16,213 nucleotides of DNA from CADEFQ01 sp035433705 (GTDB taxonomy: Bacteria > Pseudomonadota > Gammaproteobacteria > Steroidobacterales > Steroidobacteraceae). Position numbers and translations under genes: made by a program. Under the pieces are notes generated by a model, which saw only the letters and a list, made by a program, of their open reading frames with translations, was not told the origin of the DNA and searched no databases. The stretch covers positions 1-16,213 of the forward strand of contig DAORVK010000065.1 of NCBI GenBank assembly GCA_035433705.1, written 5' to 3'. Positions within the stretch are counted from its first letter, which is position 1. Every line of letters starts with the position of its first letter. Below, piece by piece: positions 1 through 6,769 of the stretch.

Positions 1-2
1 TC

Positions 3-461
3 GCCGGGGTGGGCAAAGCGACGATCTACCGGCGCTGGCCTTCGAAGGCGCCGCTGGTGATCGAGGCTTTTTCGCAGTTTCCGGAGCTTGCGACCCCCGA
101 CACGGGCGACGTGCTCGGGGACCTGACGACACTACTGCGCAGCTTTGCGCGCATCCTGGAAACCACGCCACTGTCGAGAGTACTGCCGATCCTGGCGGCT
201 GAGTGCATGCATGATCCCGAGCTCTCAAGGCTCTTCACGCCCATGCGCGACGCGCGGCGCCAGCCGCTGATCGACATCCTGAGCCGCTCGGTCGCTCGGC
301 ACGAATTGCCCAGGGACCTCGATCTCGAGACTGCGGCCGACCTGATCGTGGGTCCGATCATGACGCGAGTGTGCTTCACCGGCAGGCCCGTGCACGCGCG
401 CGACATCCGTCCGCTCGTCGAAGCCGCACTCTACGGAGTACACCGCCTGCGCAGGCGGTAG
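3..461 (+). CDS. TetR/AcrR-family transcriptional regulator, 5' end outside the window
   Basis: The reading frame is open from the left edge to TAG at 459-461, giving about 152 residues. It begins with AGVGKATIYRRWPSK, the recognition helix and following segment of a TetR helix-turn-helix. The first roughly 30-45 residues of the DNA-binding domain therefore lie outside the window. The rest is a helical ligand-binding domain of normal length, ending in a helix with LVEAALYGVHRLRRR. TetR proteins usually repress nearby genes and release DNA on binding a small ligand; the ligand cannot be read here. The next gene begins 15 bp downstream on the same strand, so the regulator may be co-transcribed with the corrinoid-reactivation genes and control them. 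That link is inference. GTG at 9 is an internal valine codon, not the start. I see no specific sign that it is KstR2. Confidence 0.88.
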   Translation, partial: AGVGKATIYRRWPSKAPLVIEAFSQFPELATPDTGDVLGDLTTLLRSFARILETTPLSRVLPILAAECMHDPELSRLFTPMRDARRQPLIDILSRSVARHELPRDLDLETAADLIVGPIMTRVCFTGRPVHARDIRPLVEAALYGVHRLRRR

Positions 462-476
462 GCTGCTGCCCGGGCC

Positions 477-983
477 ATGCATGGCGATATCCCACCACCG
501 TCCGATCGGGCCCGAGCCCGGGACGCAGAGCTTGCAGCTACGCGTGCGGTGCTGGCCAGGCTCCATGGTGTCGCAGAGTTGCGCGATCTGGCGCTGGCGG
601 TGCAACAAGCGCTCGGGTTCATCCCGCCGCCGGCGGTGCCGCTGCTGGCCGAAATGGCCGGTGTGGAGCGCGCGAGCGTCGTGGATCTCATCGAGTCCGA
701 TGCACAACTGTCCTTCACTCCGCCGGGGCGCCACCACGTTGCAATATGCCTGGGCAAGAATTGCAGTCATCGCGGCGCGGCCATGCTGGCCGAGGAAGCG
801 AAGCGCACGCTTGGAATCGACTTCTTCCGCGTCACGCCGGATTTCGCCGTGCGTCTCGAACCCTTTTACTGCTTCGGCCGGTGCCAGCACGGCCCCAACG
901 TCCGGATCGACGCGGAGATTCACGGTGCCATGACTCCACCGCGCCTGACCGAATTGCTCCGCGGCGTACTGGGGGTCGGCTGA
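477..983 (+). CDS. NuoE-like thioredoxin-fold [2Fe-2S] protein, probable redox partner of the RACo-like protein
   Basis: This 168-residue protein has the layout of the 24-kDa subunit of complex I (NuoE/HoxE type). A helical N-terminal part of about 80 residues is followed by a thioredoxin-like [2Fe-2S] domain. The four expected cysteines are present as C-x4-C (C91, C96 in CLGKNCSHRGA) and C-x3-C (C132, C136 in CFGRCQHGP). No nuoF or other complex I gene is nearby. It lies 15 bp after the TetR gene and 3 bp before the RACo-like gene. The best reading is a dedicated electron carrier or redox subunit passing electrons to the ferredoxin domain of the next protein; this role is inferred from position. 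The start at ATG 477 has no good Shine-Dalgarno sequence, so translation may depend on read-through from the TetR gene. Confidence 0.85.
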   Translation: MHGDIPPPSDRARARDAELAATRAVLARLHGVAELRDLALAVQQALGFIPPPAVPLLAEMAGVERASVVDLIESDAQLSFTPPGRHHVAICLGKNCSHRGAAMLAEEAKRTLGIDFFRVTPDFAVRLEPFYCFGRCQHGPNVRIDAEIHGAMTPPRLTELLRGVLGVG

Positions 984-986
984 ACC

Positions 987-2939
987 ATGGCGAGTGAAGG
1001 CCCTGCAACCGAGGCCTTCGAGGTCTGCTTTCTGCCTTCGGGATTGCGGGGCACCGTGGCACGTGGCACGCCCCTGCGCGATGCCGCCCGCAGCCTCGGC
1101 CTCGAGATTGAATCCCTGTGCGGCGGTCGCGCAGCTTGCGGCAAGTGCCAGGTGCGAATCCTGGAGGGTGAATCCGCCGGACACGTCTCCGCGATCAGCG
1201 ACGCGGAAGCACGCGCGCGCGCCGCCGGACGGCTCGGCGGTCAGGAGCGGTTTTCCTGTCAGGCTCGCGTCGAAGGCGATCTCGAAATCTACGTGCCCGA
1301 AGCGAGCCGTGTAGGGCGTCCCATCGTGCGCAAGAGTGCCAGCGAACGCGAGTGCGTGCTGGCGCCCGCGATTCACAAGTACTTTATCGAGCTCGAGCCC
1401 GCCAGGGTCGGCGAGCCGCGCGGCGACTGGGATCGGTTGCACGAGGAGCTGTGCAGCCGTTTCGGCCTCGGTGTCGCACTGTCGGCGGACCCGGTCGCGC
1501 TGCGCAGTTTGCCGGAAGCACTGCGTGCCGGGCGCGGCCAGCTCACGGTCACGGTGTGGCGGGGTCGTGAGGCAATCCGCTTCGAGCCTGGCTTCAGCGA
1601 ACGCGCCCTCGGGCTCGCTGTCGATCTCGGTACAACCACCCTCGGCGCGCTGCTTTGCGATCTAGACACCGGTAATGTCCTCGCCCAGGCCTCGACCCAC
1701 AACCCGCAGATCCGCTGGGGCGAGGACATCATGAACCGCGTCGCGAGCGCGAATCGTGACGGGCAACTGGCGCTCATGCAGCGTGCAGTGGCCGAGGCCA
1801 TCGGTGAACTCGCGCGCGACGCGACACTTGCAGTCGGCGCCACACCGCAAGACGTGGTCGAACTGGTGGTGGTCGCCAACACCGTCATGCATCACATCTT
1901 CCTCGGCCTCGACGTCCACTCCCTCGGGGTCGTGCCCTTCTCGCCGACGGTAAGCCGATCTCTCGATATCAAGGCGCGCGAACTCGGCATTCCGGTGCTG
2001 CCTTCCGCCAACGTGCACTTGCTGCCGATCGAGGCGGGCTTCGTCGGCGCCGACAACGTGGCCGCGGTGCTCGCGGAGGCGCCGCACGAGGCCGATGCAC
2101 TCACGCTGCTCATCGACATCGGCACCAACGGGGAACTGGTGCTCGGCAACCGTCAACGGCTGCTCTCGGCCTCCTGCCCTACGGGACCGGCGCTCGAGGG
2201 CGCCAACATCCGCTTCGGCATGCGCGCCGCGCGCGGTGCGATCGAGAAGGTGCGTGTCGATCCGGCAACGCACGAAGTGCGCTTCCGCGTCATCGGTCAG
2301 CCACGCTGGAGCGATCGCGTCCCGCCAGACGAAATCGGCGCGCTCGGCCTGTGCGGCTCGGCGGTGCTGGAAGCCGTTGCAGAACTCTTTCGCGCCGGTG
2401 TCATCGACCGGACCGGCCGGCTGTACTCAAACCGGCCCTGCCGACGGCTGCGCCAGGGAACGGATGGCATGTGGGAGTTCGTGCTCGCATGGGCGGAGCA
2501 GACGGCGATCGGCAAGGACATCGCGCTCACGCAGGCCGACGTGCGCGCGATCCAGCTTGCCAAGGCAGCGCTCTACGCCGGAAGCCGGTTGCTGCTCGAG
2601 CGCTTTGGCGCCGGGCGCCCCGATCGCGTGGTGCTCGCGGGAGCTTTCGGCAGTGTGATCGACCTCGAGCGGGCGCTTGCGATCGGCCTCTTTCCCGACT
2701 GCGGGCTCGAAAACACGACCGCTGTCGGCAATGCGGCCGGTGATGGAGCGCGCATGGCGCTCCTGAACGTGGCGGCACGCGAGGAAGCAGAACGCCTCGC
2801 ACGGCGGATCGAGTACGTTGAGCTCTCCACGACGCCCGGGTTCAACGACCACTTCGTCGCTGCCACGCAGCTCCCACATGCCGAGGATCGTTTTCCCTCG
2901 ACCGAATTGCATTGGTCGCCGCGGGCAACACCCGACTGA
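987..2939 (+). CDS. RACo-like corrinoid activation protein: [2Fe-2S] ferredoxin fused to ASKHA/DUF4445 ATPase
   Basis: This 650-residue protein has the architecture of reductive activators of corrinoid proteins. Residues about 10-105 form a plant-type ferredoxin domain with cysteines C45, C51, C54 and C91 (C-x5-C-x2-C, then a distant C). A linker domain follows to about 205. The rest is the ASKHA-fold DUF4445 ATPase: phosphate-1-like AVDLGTTT at 211-218, the second nucleotide motif IDIGTNGE at 376-383, CPTGPALEGANIRFGMRAA near 397-415, and VVLAGAFGS at 548-556. Family knowledge: such proteins use ATP and the iron-sulfur cluster to reduce an inactive Co(II) corrinoid to Co(I). Length matches the family. 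It begins 3 bp after the NuoE-like stop, so the two are translationally linked. No corrinoid protein or methyltransferase lies in the window, so its client is unknown. Confidence 0.88.
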   Translation: MASEGPATEAFEVCFLPSGLRGTVARGTPLRDAARSLGLEIESLCGGRAACGKCQVRILEGESAGHVSAISDAEARARAAGRLGGQERFSCQARVEGDLEIYVPEASRVGRPIVRKSASERECVLAPAIHKYFIELEPARVGEPRGDWDRLHEELCSRFGLGVALSADPVALRSLPEALRAGRGQLTVTVWRGREAIRFEPGFSERALGLAVDLGTTTLGALLCDLDTGNVLAQASTHNPQIRWGEDIMNRVASANRDGQLALMQRAVAEAIGELARDATLAVGATPQDVVELVVVANTVMHHIFLGLDVHSLGVVPFSPTVSRSLDIKARELGIPVLPSANVHLLPIEAGFVGADNVAAVLAEAPHEADALTLLIDIGTNGELVLGNRQRLLSASCPTGPALEGANIRFGMRAARGAIEKVRVDPATHEVRFRVIGQPRWSDRVPPDEIGALGLCGSAVLEAVAELFRAGVIDRTGRLYSNRPCRRLRQGTDGMWEFVLAWAEQTAIGKDIALTQADVRAIQLAKAALYAGSRLLLERFGAGRPDRVVLAGAFGSVIDLERALAIGLFPDCGLENTTAVGNAAGDGARMALLNVAAREEAERLARRIEYVELSTTPGFNDHFVAATQLPHAEDRFPSTELHWSPRATPD

Positions 2940-2958
2940 GCGCGCGACGGAACGCCCC

Positions 2959-3657
2959 ATGGACAATCTGCTGCAAGGCGCACGGGTCTCGGCCGGGCTC
3001 GACGAAGTGAGCCGGCTGATCGGCTATCCCTCGCCCGGGAAGATGAGCCCGGCCGTGCGCGAAGTCTGCCTGCAGGAGCTCACCCGCCTGCCTGCCCTGT
3101 GCACGCCCTGGGGAACGTGGCGCGATTTCGAGCTACGCGCGGCCCGCGGTACTGGCATCGAACTCGCCGGAGGGCTCGCACTCACCAGCCGGCGACTCGC
3201 GAAGCTGATGCGCCACGCCCACTCGATGCGGCTGTTCATGGCGACCCTCGGCGAAGACGTGACGCGCGAAGTGCAGCGCCTCGTGCATGCAGGTTTCATG
3301 CTGGAGGCCCTGGCGCTCGATGCGGCTGCCACGACGGCCGTGCATGCGCTCACGGAAGGACTCATCCGGCGCACCTGCGATGAAGCACGCCGCCGCGGGT
3401 ACGGCACGACGATCCGCTATGCCCCCGGCTACACGGGCTGGAGTATCAGCGATATCGCCGCACTGTTCGCGACCCTGGAACGCGAGCACATCCCGGTGCA
3501 GTTGAATCCCCAACTCATGATGAGGCCGGAAAAGTCCCTGCTATCGATCGTCGGGCTCACGAACGACGGCCGCATCGCCGCACCCCTCGAGCAGTGCCTC
3601 GGCTGCGATCTGATCCACTGCACTGCACGCAAAGCCGCCTACCGCCCGCCGCTCTGA
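2959..3657 (+). CDS. MetH activation-domain-like protein (corrinoid methyltransferase accessory)
   Basis: This 232-residue cytosolic protein resembles the AdoMet-binding activation domain of B12-dependent methionine synthase, found as a free protein beside corrinoid methyltransferases. The key segment is RYAPGYTGWSISD (from residue 153), matching the RxxPGY AdoMet-binding signature. It is followed by NPQLMMRPEKSLLSIVGLT (183-201), matching the MM-x-P-x-KS block. The C-terminal tail carries C213, C216 and C221 (C-x2-C-x4-C), which MetH itself lacks and which could bind metal. The frame is open further upstream, but the ATG at 2959 lies 19 bp after the RACo-like stop and gives a sensible N-terminus; upstream residues overlap that gene and look non-coding. 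Its role in reactivation, by AdoMet-dependent remethylation or by docking the corrinoid, is inferred. The stop codon sits in the loop of a hairpin. Confidence 0.8.
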   Translation: MDNLLQGARVSAGLDEVSRLIGYPSPGKMSPAVREVCLQELTRLPALCTPWGTWRDFELRAARGTGIELAGGLALTSRRLAKLMRHAHSMRLFMATLGEDVTREVQRLVHAGFMLEALALDAAATTAVHALTEGLIRRTCDEARRRGYGTTIRYAPGYTGWSISDIAALFATLEREHIPVQLNPQLMMRPEKSLLSIVGLTNDGRIAAPLEQCLGCDLIHCTARKAAYRPPL

Positions 3658-3666
3658 GAGCGGCGG
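3646..3666. terminator. GC-rich hairpin between two convergent gene runs, with a stop codon in its loop
   Basis: A perfect 9-bp inverted repeat (CCGCCGCTC at 3646-3654 and GAGCGGCGG at 3658-3666) flanks a 3-nt loop, TGA. The loop is the stop codon of the MetH-activation-like gene. No T-run follows on either strand, so it is not a classical intrinsic terminator. It lies where two gene runs converge and could slow polymerase from both sides or protect the transcript 3' ends. The base pairing is seen directly; the function is inferred. Confidence 0.45.
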
Positions 3667-3685
3667 CAGGTTGCGTGCCGCGCGA

Positions 3686-4486
3686 TTACCCGCCGCTTTC
3701 CAGATCGCTCTGCTCGCGCCCGCGCGCCAGGACGCCCTCGCGCCGTGCAGCGAGGGTGGCCGCGCTGATCGCCTTCGCCGACTCGGTGCCCGCAGCCCGC
3801 TCGTAGCGCAACGCATCCGGCAAGTGCATGCCGCAGCCCGTATCAATCAGTTTCTTGTAACCCTTCAGCACCTGCGGCACGCAAGTCGCCATCTGCGCGG
3901 CGAGCGCCTGACAGGTCGGCAGCAACGCCTCGGGCTCGACCACCCGATTCACGAGGCCCCACTCGCAGGCCTGTGCGGCGAGCACGGTGTTGCCGGTGAA
4001 ACTGATTTCCTTGGCGCGTGCGATGCCGATCAGGCGCGGCAGGCGCTGGCTCAATCCCCAGCCGGGCAGGATGCCAACGCGCGCATGGGTATCAGCGAAC
4101 CTGGCCTGCGTCGAGGCGATGATGAAATCGCAGGCGAGCGCCAGTTCGAATCCGGCGGTCACGGCATGCCCGTTGACCGCGGCGATGATCGGGCCCTCGA
4201 AGGCTGCGATCGCTTCGCTCATGTCCTGACCGACGGCGCTCGTGTCGAAGCCCGTGGTTCCCTCCTCCCCACTACCGAGTTCCTTCAGATCCATACCGGC
4301 ACAGAATGCGCGTCCTGCTCCCGTGACGATGGCGACTCGAACATCCGGATCAGCCTGCAGATCACGGAACGCCTGCCCGAGCGCAAGGCGCAGTTGCGCC
4401 GAGAGCGCATTCATCGCCTCGGGTCGATTGAGCGTGACGGTGGCGATCGCGTCACGCTTCTCCACCCGCAGTACTGGTTCAGTCAT
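3686..4486 (-). CDS. Enoyl-CoA hydratase/isomerase (crotonase) family protein
   Basis: This 266-residue protein is a typical crotonase. It has the CoA and oxyanion-hole segment RAFCAGMDLKEL (59-70), the second oxyanion glycine with the first catalytic-type glutamate in VTAGFELALACD (E114), and FADTHARVGILPGWGLSQRL (130-149). The second catalytic glutamate of rat enoyl-CoA hydratase (E164) aligns with H134. E114 is kept. This HARVG pattern is common in a subfamily annotated simply as enoyl-CoA hydratase, so the exact reaction (hydration, isomerisation or C-C bond hydrolysis) is open. It does not look like EchA20. AGGAG lies about 6 nt before the ATG. It is the last gene of the minus-strand run, 15 bp after an SDR, and faces the + strand run across a 28-bp gap. 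Confidence 0.88.
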   Translation of the reverse strand: MTEPVLRVEKRDAIATVTLNRPEAMNALSAQLRLALGQAFRDLQADPDVRVAIVTGAGRAFCAGMDLKELGSGEEGTTGFDTSAVGQDMSEAIAAFEGPIIAAVNGHAVTAGFELALACDFIIASTQARFADTHARVGILPGWGLSQRLPRLIGIARAKEISFTGNTVLAAQACEWGLVNRVVEPEALLPTCQALAAQMATCVPQVLKGYKKLIDTGCGMHLPDALRYERAAGTESAKAISAATLAARREGVLARGREQSDLESGG

Positions 4487-4501
4487 GCCGGTCTCCTGCG
4501 C

Positions 4502-5335
4502 TTACGGGAAGCGGATGCCTCTCGACTGGAAAAAACCCGGCGAGCTGATCAGTGTACCGGCAAGCGCCTTCGCCTCGGGTCGCGTGACGAGCCAGGCCAC
4601 CACGTCGCCGGTGGTCTCGGGTCGGCTTGCATCGCGGCTGAAATCCGCCGCAGCATTCGCGCCGAACATGGCCACGGTCGCCTCGGTGACGGTAAAGCCC
4701 GGCTCAACGTTGAAGGCGACGATGCCATCCTTCGCGTGCTCGACGTGAATGAATTCGGCGATGCGGTGAAAACCCGCCTTCGGCGCCCCGTAGACGAAAC
4801 CCCAGCCGCCTTTGTCGGGCGGTGCCGGCGGCGGGCTGACTGCGGCATTGGAGCTCAGGCTCACGATGCAGCCACCACCCTGGCGGATCATCACCGGCAG
4901 GACCTGTCTCGCCATGTAAACCTGGTTGACGAGATTGCCGAGCACGCTCATTTCGAACTGCTCGAAGCTGAAATCCGCAAACGCATGCATCAGGCCAGGG
5001 CCCTGATAGAGCGCATTGTTCACCAGCACGTCGATGCGGTCCCAGTGCTCGAGTGTCTGCGCGATCACGGTATCCATGGAGCTGCGGTCCAGCACGTCCA
5101 TGCGCACAGGCAGTGCCTCGCGCCCGAGCGCCTGCACGGCCTGGACGGTAGTCTCGAGACTGCCCGGGACGGCGACTTGCCGCCCTTCGCGAGAAAACGG
5201 CAGGGTTGCTGTACCCTCACCTTCCTTCTGTGTCCGCCCCGTCACGACAACATCGAATCCCTGCTGTGCGAGACTGAGCGCGCACGCCTTGCCAATGCCG
5301 CGGGTGGCGCCGGTGACGATTGCAACCTTCCTCAT
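4502..5335 (-). CDS. SDR-family NAD(P)-dependent oxidoreductase with an insert before the active-site Tyr
   Basis: This 277-residue short-chain dehydrogenase has the nucleotide motif TGATRGIG (8-15), a NNAL in place of the usual NNAG (106-109), serines in VSLSSNAA (158-165), and the Tyr-x3-Lys pair Y182/K186 in VYGAPKAG. Between the active-site Ser and Tyr lies a proline-rich insert, SPPPAPPDKGGWG, lengthening the usual spacing of about 13 residues to about 20. A longer open frame exists, but the start MRKVAIVTG at 5335 is chosen because beta-1 begins there and GAGGA precedes it. Its ATG overlaps the TGA of the LLM gene upstream in ATGA, implying translational coupling. Substrate is unknown; the context suggests a hydroxyacyl-CoA or alicyclic alcohol. 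Confidence 0.87.
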   Translation of the reverse strand: MRKVAIVTGATRGIGKACALSLAQQGFDVVVTGRTQKEGEGTATLPFSREGRQVAVPGSLETTVQAVQALGREALPVRMDVLDRSSMDTVIAQTLEHWDRIDVLVNNALYQGPGLMHAFADFSFEQFEMSVLGNLVNQVYMARQVLPVMIRQGGGCIVSLSSNAAVSPPPAPPDKGGWGFVYGAPKAGFHRIAEFIHVEHAKDGIVAFNVEPGFTVTEATVAMFGANAAADFSRDASRPETTGDVVAWLVTRPEAKALAGTLISSPGFFQSRGIRFP

Positions 5336-6372
5336 GATTTGAGTCCTCGCGCCTTGATGGCGGCTATCGCCCTGGCACACGCCGTATCGTCCTTCGGTTC
5401 GGCCGGCACAGTGAGCGTGACCCGGTCCACCAGCCCGCCGAAACGACTGGAGAGGGCTTCGGGAAGCTCCTCGTACCGGCCGCTCACCAGGAATTCATCG
5501 AGCACGTGATCGGGGAGCGCCGCGGCCATTTCCTTCCAGCGCCCTTCGCGTGTGAGGGAGAGCAGTCGCTCGCCAACCTCTTGCCAGCCGAAGAGCTCGA
5601 GACTCGGCCAATAGGCGGGAGTGGAAAACACGAAGGCGAGCGTGCCGCGGAAGCGCTCGCGCTCGGCAGCCACGGCCGCCGCATCAAGGCCCGTGGCCAC
5701 GAGCTCATTGGCGCAGATCAGGGGCTTGGCGAGCGCCGGGGCACGCTTCGCAACGCCAACAGCGACGTTTGGCAGGATCGCCTCGCGCAGATAGCGCGTC
5801 GAGGTGTTGGTCGGATGCGTATGCAGGCCGTCGGCTACCTCGCCCACGAGCGCGAGCATCTTCGGTCCTACTGCCCCCAGCATGATCGGCACATCGGGCG
5901 CTTCGATCGGGCCTGGATTGAAAAACGGCTGCAGGCGTGTGAAGCGGTAGTGCTCACCGACGAAGTTCAGCGGCTCGCGCGGGTTACGGAAGCTGCGGAA
6001 GATCGCCCGCAGCGCACCCACATACTCTTTCATGCCCGCGGCCGGCGGCAGCCAGCGCGCGGAGTAGCGGTCCTCGATGTTCTGCTTCACCTGGGTGCCG
6101 AGGCCCAGCTCGAAGCGCCCCCGTGACAGCTTCTGCAAGTCCCACGCCGCGAGGGCCACGTTCATGGGGCTGCGCGGGAAGGCAACCAGCACCGAGATGC
6201 CGACGCGGATGCGTGAGGTTGATGCAAGCGCCTGACCGGCCAAAAGCAGTCCGTCGTGCACGGCATCGGACACGAAGAGCCCGTCGTAGCCCATTGCCTC
6301 GACGCGCTGCGCGAAGCCGCCGATCGCTTCGAGGCCGAGAGTCTCCGGGGTGGCGGCGAAGATCTCGAACAC
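5332..6372 (-). CDS. LLM-class (luciferase-like) oxidoreductase, F420- or flavin-dependent
   Basis: This is a TIM-barrel protein of about 346 residues from the luciferase-like monooxygenase superfamily, closest by eye to the F420-dependent MSMEG_2256-type group. Visible segments are FAQRVEAMGYDGLFVSD (beta-1/helix-1), SRIRVGISVLVAFPRSPMNVA, LSRGRFELGLGTQVKQNI, and APDVPIMLGAVGPKMLALVGEVADG. I place the start at the GTG at 6370-6372, just before VFEIFAATPE. A second GTG at 6420 would add 16 residues whose codons are less GC-rich at third positions and overlap an antitoxin remnant, with no ribosome-binding site. The GTG at 6372 has AGGA three bases upstream. Substrate and cofactor cannot be read; many LLM proteins act as FMN monooxygenases, others as F420 dehydrogenases. 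The gene is coupled to the SDR downstream by ATGA. Confidence 0.85.
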   Translation of the reverse strand: MFEIFAATPETLGLEAIGGFAQRVEAMGYDGLFVSDAVHDGLLLAGQALASTSRIRVGISVLVAFPRSPMNVALAAWDLQKLSRGRFELGLGTQVKQNIEDRYSARWLPPAAGMKEYVGALRAIFRSFRNPREPLNFVGEHYRFTRLQPFFNPGPIEAPDVPIMLGAVGPKMLALVGEVADGLHTHPTNTSTRYLREAILPNVAVGVAKRAPALAKPLICANELVATGLDAAAVAAERERFRGTLAFVFSTPAYWPSLELFGWQEVGERLLSLTREGRWKEMAAALPDHVLDEFLVSGRYEELPEALSSRFGGLVDRVTLTVPAEPKDDTACARAIAAIKARGLKS

Positions 6373-6403
6373 GGGTCCTGCGTCACTCCGGAGTGAACGC
6401 AAA

Positions 6404-6484
6404 TCAACCCGGCTCGTCACCGACCATCGGCGGCACCCGCGGCGCGGCGCGCACGTAGCGCAATAGATAGGTGCTCTTGCTCAT
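6404..6484 (-). pseudogene. Remnant of a small antitoxin gene paired with a PIN toxin
   Basis: The minus strand encodes 26 residues beginning MSKSTYLLRY and then VRAAPRVPPM, ending at TGA (6404-6406). The first nine residues match the conserved opening of small HicB/Arc-like antitoxins encoded directly after PIN-toxin genes (typically MSKSTYPLRLP). The rest of such an antitoxin, including the SLNQF-type helix, is missing. Its ATG overlaps the TGA of the PIN remnant in ATGA, the coupling expected for a toxin-antitoxin pair. It appears truncated by a join with the DNA that carries the LLM gene. Confidence 0.5.
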
Positions 6485-6769
6485 GGCTTCGGCAACTCCT
6501 TCAGCAACTGCGCCGGCGTCAGGGTCCGTATCCCGAACTTCGGTGATTCCGGCGCGAAATCCGCCACGTTGTGCGTCACGATCGCCTCCGCGCGTCCGTT
6601 CACCGCCGCCTCGAGCATCATTTCGTCGGCCGGGTCACGCAATTGCGGCCGCCATCGAAAACTGGTCTCCACCGGCTCTGACGCAGCGGCTTGATCACAC
6701 TGACCACAACCAGACTGCCACACAAAGCGGCGGTGAGAAAGGGCAAGAATCGGTTTCGCGCGTCGCCCG
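6481..6769 (-). pseudogene. PIN-domain toxin remnant: C-terminal part only, probably frameshifted
   Basis: The minus-strand frame ending at TGA 6481 encodes PVETSFRWRPQLRDPADEM followed by LEAAVNGRAEAIVTHNVADF and a tail with FGIRTLTPAQLLKEL. This is the C-terminal half of a PIN-family toxin, with the acidic RDPADE and the THN..DF motifs intact. The N-terminal part with the first catalytic Asp (DTNV) is absent. Just upstream, another frame reads RNRFLPFLTAALCG, which fits the preceding helix of the same family, so a frameshift lies near 6678-6695. The remnant begins exactly at the 3' end of the AAA ATPase gene, suggesting that a rearrangement removed the 5' half. Without the N-terminal half no active RNase is expected. 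Confidence 0.65.

Noticed and set aside
3..461. Naming the TetR regulator KstR2 because of the steroid genes in the window
   Set aside because: The DNA-binding domain is largely missing, the gene heads a different operon, and I see no KstR2-specific sequence or operator.
477..983. Reading the NuoE-like protein as a true complex I subunit
   Set aside because: No nuoF, nuoG or other complex I gene adjoins it, and it is coupled to a corrinoid activator.
225..1442. Long open frame on the minus strand (405 codons) across the TetR, NuoE-like and RACo-like genes
   Set aside because: It is the mirror of strongly supported + strand genes in GC-rich DNA. Its translation shows no recognisable domain and is rich in Arg, Ala and Gly.
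3671..5509. 612-codon open frame on the + strand opposite the crotonase and SDR genes
   Set aside because: Antisense shadow of two genes with clear catalytic motifs. The translation has no family signature.
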